The notes under the pieces were generated by a model. That model was not told the origin of the DNA. It ran no database searches and saw only the letters and a list, made by a program, of their open reading frames with translations. The position numbers and the translations under genes are program-made. DNA of 64,000 nt from Ruthenibacterium lactatiformans (GTDB lineage: Bacteria; Bacillota; Clostridia; Oscillospirales; Ruminococcaceae): positions 342,628 to 406,627 of the forward strand of contig NZ_JXXK01000001.1 of assembly GCF_000949455.1 (NCBI RefSeq), given 5' to 3'. The stretch's first letter is position 1; each line of letters starts with the position of its first letter. This document shows, in pieces, positions 33,874 to 42,923 of this stretch.

Positions 33874-36036
33874 CTATCCGCCCAACAGCCGCCCAACCAG
33901 CCGCGCGCCGTTCGCCACCAGAGCACAGGACGCAAGACCGGCGGCGGTGGGAAGCGCAAACGCGGCTGCCGTCCACTTCCAGCTCTGCGATTCCTTGCGA
34001 ATGGTGAGACATGTTGTCGAACACGGCCAGTGCATCAGCGAAAACAGCATCGTGCACACCGCCGTCACCCATGTCCAGCCGTTCTGTACCAACAGCGTAT
34101 GCAGCGCCGAAAGATCGTTCATCTCCACCAGACTGCCTGTTGAAAGATACGCCATGATGATGATGGGCACGACGATCTCGTTGGCTGGGAAGCCCAGAAT
34201 AAACGCCAGCAGGATTACGCCGTCCAGGCCGAAAAAACGGGCCGCCGGGTCCAAAAACGCCGCGCTGCGCGTCAGGAGCGTTTGGCCGTCCAGCGTGAGA
34301 TTCGCCATGACCCATATAAGCATGCCCGCGGGCGCGGCCACCATTGCCGCGCGGCCCAGAACAAACAGCGTGCGGTCGAAAATGGAACGCACGATCACCT
34401 TACCTATCTGCGGCCTGCGGTAGGGCGGCAGCTCCAGTGTAAATGAGGACGGCACACCTTTGAGCACCGTGCCGGACAACAGCCGTGATGCAAGAAAAGT
34501 GGCCCCCACGCCCAGCAGCACCAGCCCCGTGAGCAGCGCCGCCGAAGCCAGCGAAGCGCCGAATCCGCCGGAGGCGCCCACAAAAAACATCGTCAGGATC
34601 GCGATCAGCGTGGGGAACCGACCGTTGCAGGGCACAAAATTGTTGGTGAGCATAGCAATGAGCCGTTCCCGCGGGGAATCAATGATGCGGCAGCCCACCA
34701 CCCCTGCCGCGTTGCAGCCGAAGCCCATTGCCATGGTGAGAGCCTGCTTGCCGCAGGCCCGGCATTTTTTGAAGGTGCGATCCAGGTTGAATGCCACCCG
34801 CGGCAGATATCCCAGATCCTCCAGCAGCGTAAACAGAGGAAAAAAGATAGCCATGGGCGGAAGCATTACAGATACCACCCACGCCAGCACGCGGTATACG
34901 CCATCCACCAGCAGGCCTTTCACCCACACAGGCGCGCCGGCCCAAGCCATCGCTCCGCCCAGCCGGTCTCCCACCCAAAACAAACCGTCCGCCAAAAGCT
35001 GGGACGGCACGTTCGCGCCGGTGATCGTCAGCCAGAACACCCCCAGAAGCAGCAGGAGCATGAGCGGAAAACCCGTGCGGCGGCTCGTTAGAATCCGGTC
35101 CAGCTTCCGGTCACGCAGCTCCTGCGGCGTGGGCGTGTGGCGTACCGCACCGATGCACACGGTCTCCGCTGTGCGCACAAGACTGCGCACGACTTCATCG
35201 TGCAGCGCCTGCTGCGTGACGCCCCCTTCCGCAAGAAGACGCCTTGCCCGCGCCAGTATTTCCGCCACATCCGGATGCTGCGCAAGCGAAAAGCCCAGAT
35301 ACCGCACAATTCCGGCATTCAGCTCCGTATCTCCTTCCAAAAGGCGCAGCGTCAGCCACCGCGGAGCCGGGCCGCCTGTTCCCACGGCGTTGGCCACGGC
35401 GGGTGTCAGCAACGCCAGCGCAGCCTCCAAAGGCTGTGCGTAGCGCACCCGGCACACGCGCGCCGCGCATTCTCCCCGAATCACGCGCTCCACGGCATAC
35501 ATCAACTCCGGCAGGCCTTCGCCGCTGCGGGCTGCCGCCGGGACGACCGGTACGCCCAGCCTTTGCTCCAGCAGGGCCGCATCCACTTCCACGCCTTTGC
35601 GCCGCGCCTCGTCCATCAGGTTCACACACAGTACCACATTATCCGTAATTTCCATTGCCTGCAACGCCAAATTCAAATTGCGTTCCAGGCAGGAGGCGTC
35701 GCACACCACCACAACGGCGTTTGCACCGCCAAAGCAGATGAAATCCCGCGCCACCGCTTCCTCCGCGGAATGCGCCATCAGAGAATAGCAGCCCGGGATA
35801 TCCACCAGCACGCAGCCCCAACCGCCCCTCTCGCAGTATCCCTGCGCGCTGGCCACCGTTTTGCCGGGCCAGTTGCCCGTGTGCTGGTTCATACCCGTCA
35901 ACTCGTTGAACACCGTTGATTTGCCCACATTCGGATTGCCTGCCAGCGCGACGACGGAATCCGTCTCCCGCCGCTTGACGACGGCCAGCATGCCGTCCGC
36001 CGCGTGCGCGCCCGTGGAACGGTTTGTCAGTCCCAT
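33874..36036 (-). CDS. feoB: Ferrous iron transport protein B
   Basis: About 720 aa. N-terminal G domain with GNPNVGKSTVFNELTG, the VDIPGCYSL and NLMDEARRKG motifs, a guanine-dissociation-inhibitor-like helical region, then a large membrane domain of gate regions with roughly eight or more helices. Imports Fe(II). The ATG at 36036 fits an SD of GGGAG; the ATG at 36051 is possible. It follows feoA by 19 bases and is presumably controlled by the divergent MntR/DtxR-type regulator. No feoC is visible. Confidence 0.95.
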   Translation of the reverse strand: MGLTNRSTGAHAADGMLAVVKRRETDSVVALAGNPNVGKSTVFNELTGMNQHTGNWPGKTVASAQGYCERGGWGCVLVDIPGCYSLMAHSAEEAVARDFICFGGANAVVVVCDASCLERNLNLALQAMEITDNVVLCVNLMDEARRKGVEVDAALLEQRLGVPVVPAAARSGEGLPELMYAVERVIRGECAARVCRVRYAQPLEAALALLTPAVANAVGTGGPAPRWLTLRLLEGDTELNAGIVRYLGFSLAQHPDVAEILARARRLLAEGGVTQQALHDEVVRSLVRTAETVCIGAVRHTPTPQELRDRKLDRILTSRRTGFPLMLLLLLGVFWLTITGANVPSQLLADGLFWVGDRLGGAMAWAGAPVWVKGLLVDGVYRVLAWVVSVMLPPMAIFFPLFTLLEDLGYLPRVAFNLDRTFKKCRACGKQALTMAMGFGCNAAGVVGCRIIDSPRERLIAMLTNNFVPCNGRFPTLIAILTMFFVGASGGFGASLASAALLTGLVLLGVGATFLASRLLSGTVLKGVPSSFTLELPPYRRPQIGKVIVRSIFDRTLFVLGRAAMVAAPAGMLIWVMANLTLDGQTLLTRSAAFLDPAARFFGLDGVILLAFILGFPANEIVVPIIIMAYLSTGSLVEMNDLSALHTLLVQNGWTWVTAVCTMLFSLMHWPCSTTCLTIRKESQSWKWTAAAFALPTAAGLASCALVANGARLVGRLLGG

Positions 36037-36055
36037 CCTCTCTCCCACCATCCCT

Positions 36056-36292
36056 TCAGCAGCCCGTGACCAGCACGCGTGCGGAGTCCTCGGCCCGCAG
36101 CGCGATAAGCGCGCCGCGGATGCGGTAGGCAACCGGGTCTCCTGCGGGGCTCTTTTGCACGCATTCCACCTCCGTGCCCTCGATCAGGCCGATGTCCTGC
36201 ATACGGCGGCGCATGCCGCCCTCTGTCAGCAGCGCGGCCACCCGCGCGCGTTCGCCCTCCCGCAGCGCGGTGAGCGTTCCTTCCTGTGTCAT
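36056..36292 (-). CDS. feoA: Ferrous iron transport protein A
   Basis: 78-aa SH3-like cytosolic partner of FeoB. Features: a TLTALREGERARV start, GGMRRRMQDIGLIEGTEVECVQ, then a YRIRGALIALRAEDSARVLV end. These match the FeoA pattern of a small beta barrel. The ATG at 36292 has AGAGG 9 bases before it; the longer frame to 36364 runs through the operator region. Transcribed with feoB. Confidence 0.93.
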   Translation of the reverse strand: MTQEGTLTALREGERARVAALLTEGGMRRRMQDIGLIEGTEVECVQKSPAGDPVAYRIRGALIALRAEDSARVLVTGC

Positions 36293-36339
36293 ATCCAGAC
36301 GCCTCTTTTCATAAACATATACTGTAGCCGTTAGGCCGG

Positions 36340-36356
36340 GGAAACTTTGTTTCCCT
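36340..36356. promoter_or_regulatory. Inverted repeat GGGAAAC-TTT-GTTTCCC between feoA and mntR
   Basis: Perfect 7-base arms in the 114-base gap between feoA (minus) and the MntR-type gene (plus), upstream of a TTGACA (36359-36364). Position fits an operator for the regulator encoded next to it. Not identical to a textbook DtxR box. Confidence 0.55.
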
Positions 36357-36406
36357 GTTGACAATATATGGCATTTCTTCCGAAGGCGTTACAAGGGGGG
36401 CGTAGC

Positions 36407-36832
36407 ATGGATACAGAACAGCTGTTTTATACGCAGAACGGGTATGACCGCGCGGACACCGGTCCGCTGACGACAGCCATGGAGGATTATCTTGAAATGA
36501 TCTGCCGTCTGACGCGGTCCGGCGGCTATACGCGCATCTCCGCGCTGGCGCGTGAGCTGCATGTCCAGCCTTCGTCGGCCTCCAAAATGGCCGCGCTGCT
36601 ACGTTCCGGAGGCTATCTGACCAACGAGCGGTACGGCTGCCTGCGCCTGACGGAAAAGGGCTCTCAGGCGGGCGCATACCTTTTATACCGGCACGACGTG
36701 CTCAACCGCCTGCTGCGCCGCATCAACGGCAGCGCGGATGAGCTGGAACAAACCGAACGCATCGAGCATTACATAGACGTGCGCACCGTGCGCAACATCG
36801 ACGCTTTTCTGGACGGTCTGCCTGCGCGCTGA
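36407..36832 (+). CDS. DtxR/MntR-family metal-dependent repressor
   Basis: 141 aa. N-terminal winged helix (TTAMEDYLEMICRLT, ISALARELHVQPSSASKMAALL), then a dimerisation/metal-binding region (LLYRHDVLNRLL, EQTERIEHYID) with metal-site His and Glu residues. Length matches MntR without the SH3-like third domain. AAGGGGGG lies 6 bases before the ATG. It faces feoAB, which suggests iron rather than manganese control, but metal specificity cannot be read from sequence. Confidence 0.9.
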   Translation: MDTEQLFYTQNGYDRADTGPLTTAMEDYLEMICRLTRSGGYTRISALARELHVQPSSASKMAALLRSGGYLTNERYGCLRLTEKGSQAGAYLLYRHDVLNRLLRRINGSADELEQTERIEHYIDVRTVRNIDAFLDGLPAR

Positions 36833-36854
36833 CGGTCCGCCCCCTGCATGCCAA

Positions 36855-36896
36855 AACCGCGCCCCGGGCAGCAAACCCGGGGCGCGGTTCATTTTT
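36855..36896. terminator. Bidirectional terminator between the MntR-type gene and radC
   Basis: 14-bp stem AACCGCGCCCCGGG/CCCGGGGCGCGGTT, 7-base loop, then ATTTTT on the plus strand and TTTTGG on the minus strand. Separates convergent transcription. Confidence 0.9.
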
Positions 36897-36920
36897 ATCC
36901 GAATACCGGAGCACAGGCGC

Positions 36921-37619
36921 TCAGTCCTGCACGCTCTGACGGATACTGTCCATATAATTACTCTGCACGAAGGAAAGAAATTCATTGTCCGCAAAGATCA
37001 GATGCTCCAAAAGCTGAATATTCACCAGCCGGAGCGCACGGTAGATCTCCCTTGTGACAGCCATATCACTGCTGGAAGGCAGTGTGATGCCGCGCGGATG
37101 GTTGTGAGCCAGCATCACGCCCGTCGCCCCGCATTTGAGTGCTTCGGAGACCACTTTCGCCACGGAAACCGCCGTGGCGTTGGCGCTGCCCTCGGAGATG
37201 AGCACGCAGCGCAGCAGCACGCGGCGGTCATCCACAGCCGCCATATAAAAAGCTTCCTGCGTGCGGGCGAAGAATTTCGGCATGAAAAATGCGCTGGCTT
37301 CTTCTACGCTTGTAAGCGGCACTTTGTGGGACGTCTTGTTCTCCAGATAATATGCGCACATCTGCGGGATAAATTTGAGCACGACGGCGCTGGAATGCCC
37401 CACGCCGGGCACACGCTCCAGTTCTTCGATGGGCGCGTCCAACACAGCCGAAAGGCTGCCGAACCGGTCGATCAGCGCATGCGCCAACGGATTCGTATCG
37501 CCCCGGGGGCGCGCAAGAAAGAGTAAAAACTCCATGGCGTTATGCTCCTCAAACCCGGCCAGTCCCTCCCGCAGGAAACGCTCGTATACACGCCGGCGGT
37601 GGTCGTCATGTACGCCCAA
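36921..37619 (-). CDS. radC: RadC family DNA repair / JAMM-domain protein
   Basis: 232 aa. N-terminal HhH-type region (VPGVGHSSAV) and C-terminal JAMM domain with AHNHPRG and PSSSD, the zinc ligands. RadC's cellular role is uncertain; the name is historic. The TTG at 37619 was chosen because AAAGGAGG lies 7 bases before it. The terminator at 36855-36896 ends it. It is divergent from the RluA-type gene at 37699. Confidence 0.93.
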   Translation of the reverse strand: MGVHDDHRRRVYERFLREGLAGFEEHNAMEFLLFLARPRGDTNPLAHALIDRFGSLSAVLDAPIEELERVPGVGHSSAVVLKFIPQMCAYYLENKTSHKVPLTSVEEASAFFMPKFFARTQEAFYMAAVDDRRVLLRCVLISEGSANATAVSVAKVVSEALKCGATGVMLAHNHPRGITLPSSSDMAVTREIYRALRLVNIQLLEHLIFADNEFLSFVQSNYMDSIRQSVQD

Positions 37620-37698
37620 AGCAGTTCCTCCTTTACGAACGGTTGAGATTATTATATACTAAAAGGACGAATTTTGAAAGCACGGGAGGAAAAGGCGC

Positions 37699-38652
37699 AT
37701 GAAAAGTTTCACAGCCGGAAAAAACGAGGACGGAGCACGGCTCTCGCGGTTTGTCGAAAACGTCACCTCCGGCATGCCGAAATCGCTGCTCTACAAAGCG
37801 TTCCGCAACAAACGCATCAAGGTCAACGGCAAAAAAGGCGCGCCGGACACGCGCCTTTGTCCGGGCGACTTGGTGGAGCTTTACATCAACGATGAATTTT
37901 TTTCCGCAGCGCCGCCCACGGCCAGGCCCCTTCCCTATAAAAAACGCCCACCGCTGCGCATGGTGTACGAGGACGAAAACATCGCCGCGCTCTACAAGCC
38001 CGCCCATCTGCTGTGCCATTCCGACCGCACGGGTGACGTGAGCCTTGTGGAGCTGTTCACCGACTATCTGGCGCAAAAAGGTGAATACGACGCCGCGGCG
38101 GAAGCCGCCTTTTCTCCCGCGCTGTGCAATCGCATCGACCGCGGCACCGAGGGCCTCGTTCTGGCCGCCAAAAACCACGCCGCGCTGCGGGATATGAACG
38201 AGCTCATCCGGCGCGACCTCCTTCAAAAGGAATATTACTGCATCACCGCAGGCGTGCCGCCCAAGGGCCGCCACACAGCTTATCTGCGTCACTTTGAAAA
38301 AAACAATAAGGTGGACGTGCGTGCCGAAACCGCGCCGGGTTACAAAGAGATCATTACCGACGTCGCCATATTGCAGACAAAAGGGCCGTGTGCGCTGTGC
38401 CGCATCGGGCTCGTGACAGGGCGCACGCACCAGATCCGCGCACACCTCGCTTTTTTGGGCGCACCCATTCTGGGCGACGTCAAATACGGCAACCGCAGGA
38501 TGAACGACCGCTGCGGCTTTAAAACCCAGGCGCTGTGCGCGGCCAGCGTGACGTTCCGCGACATTCCTGCGGAAAATACGCTCTCTTACCTTGCCGGGCG
38601 AACCATCGCACTGGAGGAGCCTGAGATCATAAAAATCTTTGCAGCGCTGTGA
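37699..38652 (+). CDS. RluA family pseudouridine synthase
   Basis: 317 aa with an S4-like N-terminus (residues about 8-75, MPKSLLYKAFRNKRIKVNG) and an RluA/RluC-type catalytic domain: ALYKPAHLLCHSD, NRIDRGTEGLVLAAKN (catalytic Asp in this segment), and GRTHQIRAHL. It differs from RluD (12269-13189), so the two probably modify different rRNA or tRNA sites. GGGAGG lies 9 bases before the ATG. It has a terminator downstream, so it appears monocistronic. Confidence 0.92.
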   Translation: MKSFTAGKNEDGARLSRFVENVTSGMPKSLLYKAFRNKRIKVNGKKGAPDTRLCPGDLVELYINDEFFSAAPPTARPLPYKKRPPLRMVYEDENIAALYKPAHLLCHSDRTGDVSLVELFTDYLAQKGEYDAAAEAAFSPALCNRIDRGTEGLVLAAKNHAALRDMNELIRRDLLQKEYYCITAGVPPKGRHTAYLRHFEKNNKVDVRAETAPGYKEIITDVAILQTKGPCALCRIGLVTGRTHQIRAHLAFLGAPILGDVKYGNRRMNDRCGFKTQALCAASVTFRDIPAENTLSYLAGRTIALEEPEIIKIFAAL

Positions 38653-38691
38653 GCCTCATTGCGCGCCCCGGCTTTCGCCCGTTCCTTCCCC

Positions 38692-38740
38692 GCAGAGAAA
38701 AGCCCGGCCCCGTGTTCAGCGGGGCCGGGCTTTTCTCTGC
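38692..38740. terminator. 20-bp perfect hairpin between the RluA-type gene and ftsH
   Basis: Left arm 38692-38711 and right arm 38721-38740 pair perfectly with a 9-base loop; T-rich on the plus side (TTTTCC). Serves both convergent genes. Confidence 0.9.
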
Positions 38741-38764
38741 TTTTCCACCGGACAGACCGGATAC

Positions 38765-40891
38765 TTATTCTTTCGGCGCTTCTTCGGCAGAAGGCGTTTC
38801 GCTCTGCACAGAGGCAGGCTCCTGCACAGCCGGTTCCTTCACGTGCACAGAAACCCTGCGGCGCGGTGCGGAGCTTTTTTCGTCCTCCGCCTTTTCGGCG
38901 TCTGCGCGGGGCGCGTCGTCCTTGTCCAAGGGCGGCAGTGTGCCGCCTTCCATCAGTATGCGGAATTCCTCACCGGAAAGCTTCTCACGCTCCATCAGCG
39001 CTTTGGCCACGGTGTGCAGCTTATCGATGTGCTCGCTGAGCATCACACGCGCCGCCTCATAGGCCTCGTCCAGCATCTCGCGGATCTCGGCGTCTATCTC
39101 AGAAGCAACTGTTTCGGAATAACCGCGGCCTGCACTCAGGTCTCGGCCCAGGAACGTCTCGCTCGGCTCGTTCCCATATACGACGGGTCCCAGCCGCTCT
39201 GAAAAGCCATAACGCATCACCATGCTGCGCGCAATGGCCGTGGCGCGCTCCAAATCGTTGGACGCGCCTGTGGAGATATCGTCCAGAACCAGCTTCTCGG
39301 CCACGCGTCCGCCCAGCAGCGTAACGATATTGTCTTCCATCTGCTTTTTGGTAACGTAGTTCTTATCCTCTTCAGGCAGGCTCATGGTATAGCCGCCCGC
39401 CGCACCGCGGGGAATAATGGAAATTTCATGCACGGGGTCTGCCGTCTCGCAGTAATAATGCGTGATGGCATGCCCTGCTTCGTGGTAGGATGTCAGGCGC
39501 TTTTCCCGCTCGGTAACGACGCGGCTCTTTTTTTCGGGGCCGGCCACCACCTTGATGCTGGCTTCCTCGATGTCCTGCTCCGTGATGGCTTTGCGCCCGC
39601 GCTTCGCTGCAAGCAGCGCCGCCTCGTTGACAAGGTTCTCCAGGTCTGCGCCTGTGAACCCGGCTGTTGATTTCGCAATGGTTTTGAGCACCACATCCGG
39701 CGCGAGCGGCTTGTTGCGCGTGTGCACCTTGAGGATCTCCTCACGGCCTTTAATGTCAGGCAGGCCCACATATACCTGGCGGTCAAACCGGCCCGGGCGC
39801 AGCAGCGCCTTATCCAGGATATCCGCGCGGTTTGTGGCCGCGATAACGATAACGCCCTCGTTTGCACCGAAGCCGTCCATCTCCACCAGCAGCTGGTTCA
39901 GCGTCTGCTCACGCTCGTCGTGTCCGCCGCCCAACCCTGCGCCGCGCTGGCGGCCCACTGCGTCGATCTCATCAATGAACACGATACAGGGCGCAGTCTT
40001 TTTCGCCTTATCGAAAAGGTCACGCACACGGGACGCGCCCACGCCCACATACATCTCCACAAAGTCAGAGCCGGAGATGGAATAGAACGGCACGCCCGCC
40101 TCGCCCGCACAGGCGCGGGCCAGAAGTGTTTTACCAGTGCCCGGAGGGCCCACCAGCAGCACGCCGTGCGGGATGCGCGCGCCCAGCGTGTTGAATTTCG
40201 TCTGATTTTTGAGGAACTCGACAATCTCCTGCAGCTCTTCTTTTTCCTCGTCTGCACCGGCCACGTCCTTAAATGTGGCCTTACGGCCCTGCTCGGCCTG
40301 GTCCTTTACCTTGGCCCGGCCTACATTCATCGCGCCGCCCCCGCCGGACTGCTTGTACATGAAATAGTAGAAGCCTGCCATCAGCAGAACGGAGATCAGC
40401 AGCATCGGCAGCATCGTCAGCCAGACCGGCGTTTCCGTGGCGGGCAGCAGGTCCATCTTCAGTTCCGCACCGCCATTCTTTTCGGCATAGATCTCGCGGT
40501 AGCGCTGCAAATTATCCTTGTCCAGCAGTTCGCCCGCATACGGCAGCGTATAGGTGAGCACAGCCTGTTTTGCCGTGTCCGAAGCGGCGCCCGATGACGA
40601 ACCGCCCCACAGGCCGCCCAGAGCGCCCGTTTGCTGGCCGCCGAGAGTCATGCCCGGCTGCTGCTCCAGCAGCTCCTGCGTGGCCTCCTCCGTCAGCGTA
40701 AGCTGCATGGCCCCGTTTTTCATATTGAGCACGAACTCGGACACTTTGCCCTGTTCAAAATAATCAATGACCTCTGAATATTTCATCGTCTGGGTATCGC
40801 CGCCTGTGCTGAACAGGATGAACGCCATGATGATGAGGCCCAGCAGGGCGATGATCATCAGCCCGCTTGTGCTTTTCCGGTTTTTATTCAA
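38765..40891 (-). CDS. ftsH: ATP-dependent zinc metalloprotease FtsH
   Basis: Membrane quality-control AAA+ protease. 708 aa: an N-terminal membrane helix, an extracytoplasmic region, a second helix (MLPMLLISVLLMAGFYYF), AAA+ domain with GPPGTGKTLLARA, FIDEIDAVGRQRG (Walker B) and the SRH region, and HEAGH zinc site, plus a C-terminal acidic/Pro-rich tail. TTG start at 40891 with AGGAG upstream. Downstream of hpt, completing rplI-dnaB-tilS-hpt-ftsH. Confidence 0.97.
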   Translation of the reverse strand: MNKNRKSTSGLMIIALLGLIIMAFILFSTGGDTQTMKYSEVIDYFEQGKVSEFVLNMKNGAMQLTLTEEATQELLEQQPGMTLGGQQTGALGGLWGGSSSGAASDTAKQAVLTYTLPYAGELLDKDNLQRYREIYAEKNGGAELKMDLLPATETPVWLTMLPMLLISVLLMAGFYYFMYKQSGGGGAMNVGRAKVKDQAEQGRKATFKDVAGADEEKEELQEIVEFLKNQTKFNTLGARIPHGVLLVGPPGTGKTLLARACAGEAGVPFYSISGSDFVEMYVGVGASRVRDLFDKAKKTAPCIVFIDEIDAVGRQRGAGLGGGHDEREQTLNQLLVEMDGFGANEGVIVIAATNRADILDKALLRPGRFDRQVYVGLPDIKGREEILKVHTRNKPLAPDVVLKTIAKSTAGFTGADLENLVNEAALLAAKRGRKAITEQDIEEASIKVVAGPEKKSRVVTEREKRLTSYHEAGHAITHYYCETADPVHEISIIPRGAAGGYTMSLPEEDKNYVTKKQMEDNIVTLLGGRVAEKLVLDDISTGASNDLERATAIARSMVMRYGFSERLGPVVYGNEPSETFLGRDLSAGRGYSETVASEIDAEIREMLDEAYEAARVMLSEHIDKLHTVAKALMEREKLSGEEFRILMEGGTLPPLDKDDAPRADAEKAEDEKSSAPRRRVSVHVKEPAVQEPASVQSETPSAEEAPKE

Positions 40892-40974
40892 ATCAGTTTC
40901 ACTCCTGAAGGAGGCTTCTTCGGCGCGCCTGCCTTAAATACGCTCGCACCGCCGCGGTGCGCCGGGCCGTTCGC

Positions 40975-41526
40975 TTATACGGAATAGACCTCGGGTTTCA
41001 GAATGCCGATGTACGGCAGATTGCGGTATTTTTCATCGTAATCCAGCCCGTAGCCGATGACGAACTCGTCCGGCACCGAGAAGCCGATGTAATCCGCCTG
41101 CAGGTCAACCTTGCGGCGGCTGGGTTTATCCAGCAGCGTGGCGATGCGGATGGAGCGCGGCCCCCTGCTCTCCAGCAGCTCCTTGATATAGCTGAGCGTG
41201 AGGCCGGAGTCCAGGATATCCTCAACGATCAGAATATCCTTGCCTGCAAGGGGGACGTCCAGATCCTTTACGATCTTCACGACGCCGCTGGATTTGACCC
41301 CGGAGCCATAGCTGGACACAACCATGAAATCGATCTCGGCAGGCACGTCGATCTGACGCATCAGATCCGCCAGAAACACCACGGCGCCCTTCAGCACCGT
41401 CACCAGCATCAGGTTGCTGTTTTTGTAATCCGCCGTAATCTTACCGCCCAGCTCCCGCACCTTTTCGCGGATCTCATCCTCGCTGAGCAGGACGCGCAGG
41501 ACGTCCTCTTTCATATTATCGTTCAT
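40975..41526 (-). CDS. hpt: Hypoxanthine phosphoribosyltransferase
   Basis: 183 aa purine-salvage enzyme. Motifs: MLVTVLKGAVVFLADLMRQ near the N-terminus, VVSSYGSG flexible loop, and the PRPP-binding IVEDILDSGLTL. Overlaps the end of tilS by ATGA, with GGAGG 7 bases before its ATG. tilS-hpt-ftsH is the standard Bacillota order. Confidence 0.97.
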   Translation of the reverse strand: MNDNMKEDVLRVLLSEDEIREKVRELGGKITADYKNSNLMLVTVLKGAVVFLADLMRQIDVPAEIDFMVVSSYGSGVKSSGVVKIVKDLDVPLAGKDILIVEDILDSGLTLSYIKELLESRGPRSIRIATLLDKPSRRKVDLQADYIGFSVPDEFVIGYGLDYDEKYRNLPYIGILKPEVYSV

Positions 41527-42923
41527 GTTACTTCCTCCATCTGCCGTGCCGTGACCGTCACAGCGGTTTTTGTAAATTCATCCGGGGCCAGGCCTTCGGC
41601 AAAACCGAAGCCCGCCGCCCATAAGACTGTGCCTCCGCTGGCGAGCACCGGCAGGGCGTCACGCGCCGCGGAAGGCACCCTTTGTTCCGAAAACAGCTTT
41701 TTCAACGGTTTTGTCACACCGCGTCCCGCGGGGCGGAACATATCGCCCGGGCGGCGTGTACGGAAACACGGATTATCCTGTATTTTACCATAATCCGCGC
41801 AAAATTTTAAGAGGTTTCTCACATCTTTCTCAGAATTAACCATTTTTTCATAATTGACCAGCTGAACCTCTACCAAAAGCCCGCCCGGCGCGGCAAAAAC
41901 ACCCGGCGCAAACGGCTGCCGCCAGCTTCCGGCCTCTCCGCGCGGCGGTTCCGGCCGGGGACCTACGGCCAGCAGGCCCTGCCGTATGGAAAGCCATACG
42001 CCCTCACAGAGCTGCACCGCACCCTCGCCTTTTGCCAAAACCGCGTCCGCCTTGGGAACAAGGCTCATTTTCTGCTGCGGCGCTGCGGCCGCGATGAGCC
42101 GGGCCAGCGCCGTATGCCGCACGGCCGCGGGCGCCGCAGCCAGCGTCTGCGCACAGTAAGCGTCCGGGATATTTCCCGGCAAATACACAGCTCGGGGCAC
42201 GCACGCCTGTTCCAGCAGCGCTCCAGCCTGTTCCTCCAGATAATCCGCCACCGCGGACATCTCGGCGGCAAAACGCGTTATGCTGCGCGCAGCGCCCGGG
42301 TGCGCGCGCTCCAGAGCGGGCAGCACGCCGTGGCGGATGCGGTTGCGGGCGTATGCGTCCGTATCATTGGTGGCGTCCGTCACATGCGGCACGCCGCAGC
42401 GCGCCAGATAAGCCAGGACATCCGCCCGCTGCGCCCACAGCAACGGGCGCACATACGGCCCGCGCACAGGCGGGATGCCCGCGGCTCCGCGGGCCGCGCT
42501 GCCGCGGGCCAGATTGAACAGCACCGTTTCGGCATTGTCGGAGCAGGTGTGCGCCGTTGCGACCTTCGCGCCGTGCGCCTGTGCCAACCGTGCAAAAAAA
42601 GCGTACCGTTCCTGCCGGCCCCACTCCTCGCCCGCGTTTTCAGGCGGCGAGAGCAGCGTCTCATCCAGCGGAACACCCCGCGCCGCACACTGGGCGCGCA
42701 CAAAGGCGGCGTCCCCGTCTGCAGCAGCGCCGCGCAGACCGTGGTTCACATGAGCCGCGCGCAGACGCAGCCCCCACACATTCTGCACGGAAAACAAAAA
42801 ATGGAATAATGCCATCGAATCCGCCCCGCCGGAGAGCGCCACGATAACAGTATCCCCTTTTTGCAGCATTTGATGTTGGGAAATATAGGCCCCGGCGCGG
42901 GCTTCAAACTCATCCATGGGCAT
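41523..42923 (-). CDS. tilS: tRNA(Ile)-lysidine synthase
   Basis: 466 aa. PP-loop ATPase motif ALSGGADSMALF near residues 29-40 and conserved SPPENAGEEWGRQERYAFF. Converts C34 to lysidine in tRNA-Ile so that it reads AUA. C-terminal region includes the small RRPGDMFRPAGRG domain. It overlaps dnaB by 14 bases. The start is ATG at 42923 (42917 is possible). Confidence 0.96.
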   Translation of the reverse strand: MPMDEFEARAGAYISQHQMLQKGDTVIVALSGGADSMALFHFLFSVQNVWGLRLRAAHVNHGLRGAAADGDAAFVRAQCAARGVPLDETLLSPPENAGEEWGRQERYAFFARLAQAHGAKVATAHTCSDNAETVLFNLARGSAARGAAGIPPVRGPYVRPLLWAQRADVLAYLARCGVPHVTDATNDTDAYARNRIRHGVLPALERAHPGAARSITRFAAEMSAVADYLEEQAGALLEQACVPRAVYLPGNIPDAYCAQTLAAAPAAVRHTALARLIAAAAPQQKMSLVPKADAVLAKGEGAVQLCEGVWLSIRQGLLAVGPRPEPPRGEAGSWRQPFAPGVFAAPGGLLVEVQLVNYEKMVNSEKDVRNLLKFCADYGKIQDNPCFRTRRPGDMFRPAGRGVTKPLKKLFSEQRVPSAARDALPVLASGGTVLWAAGFGFAEGLAPDEFTKTAVTVTARQMEEVT

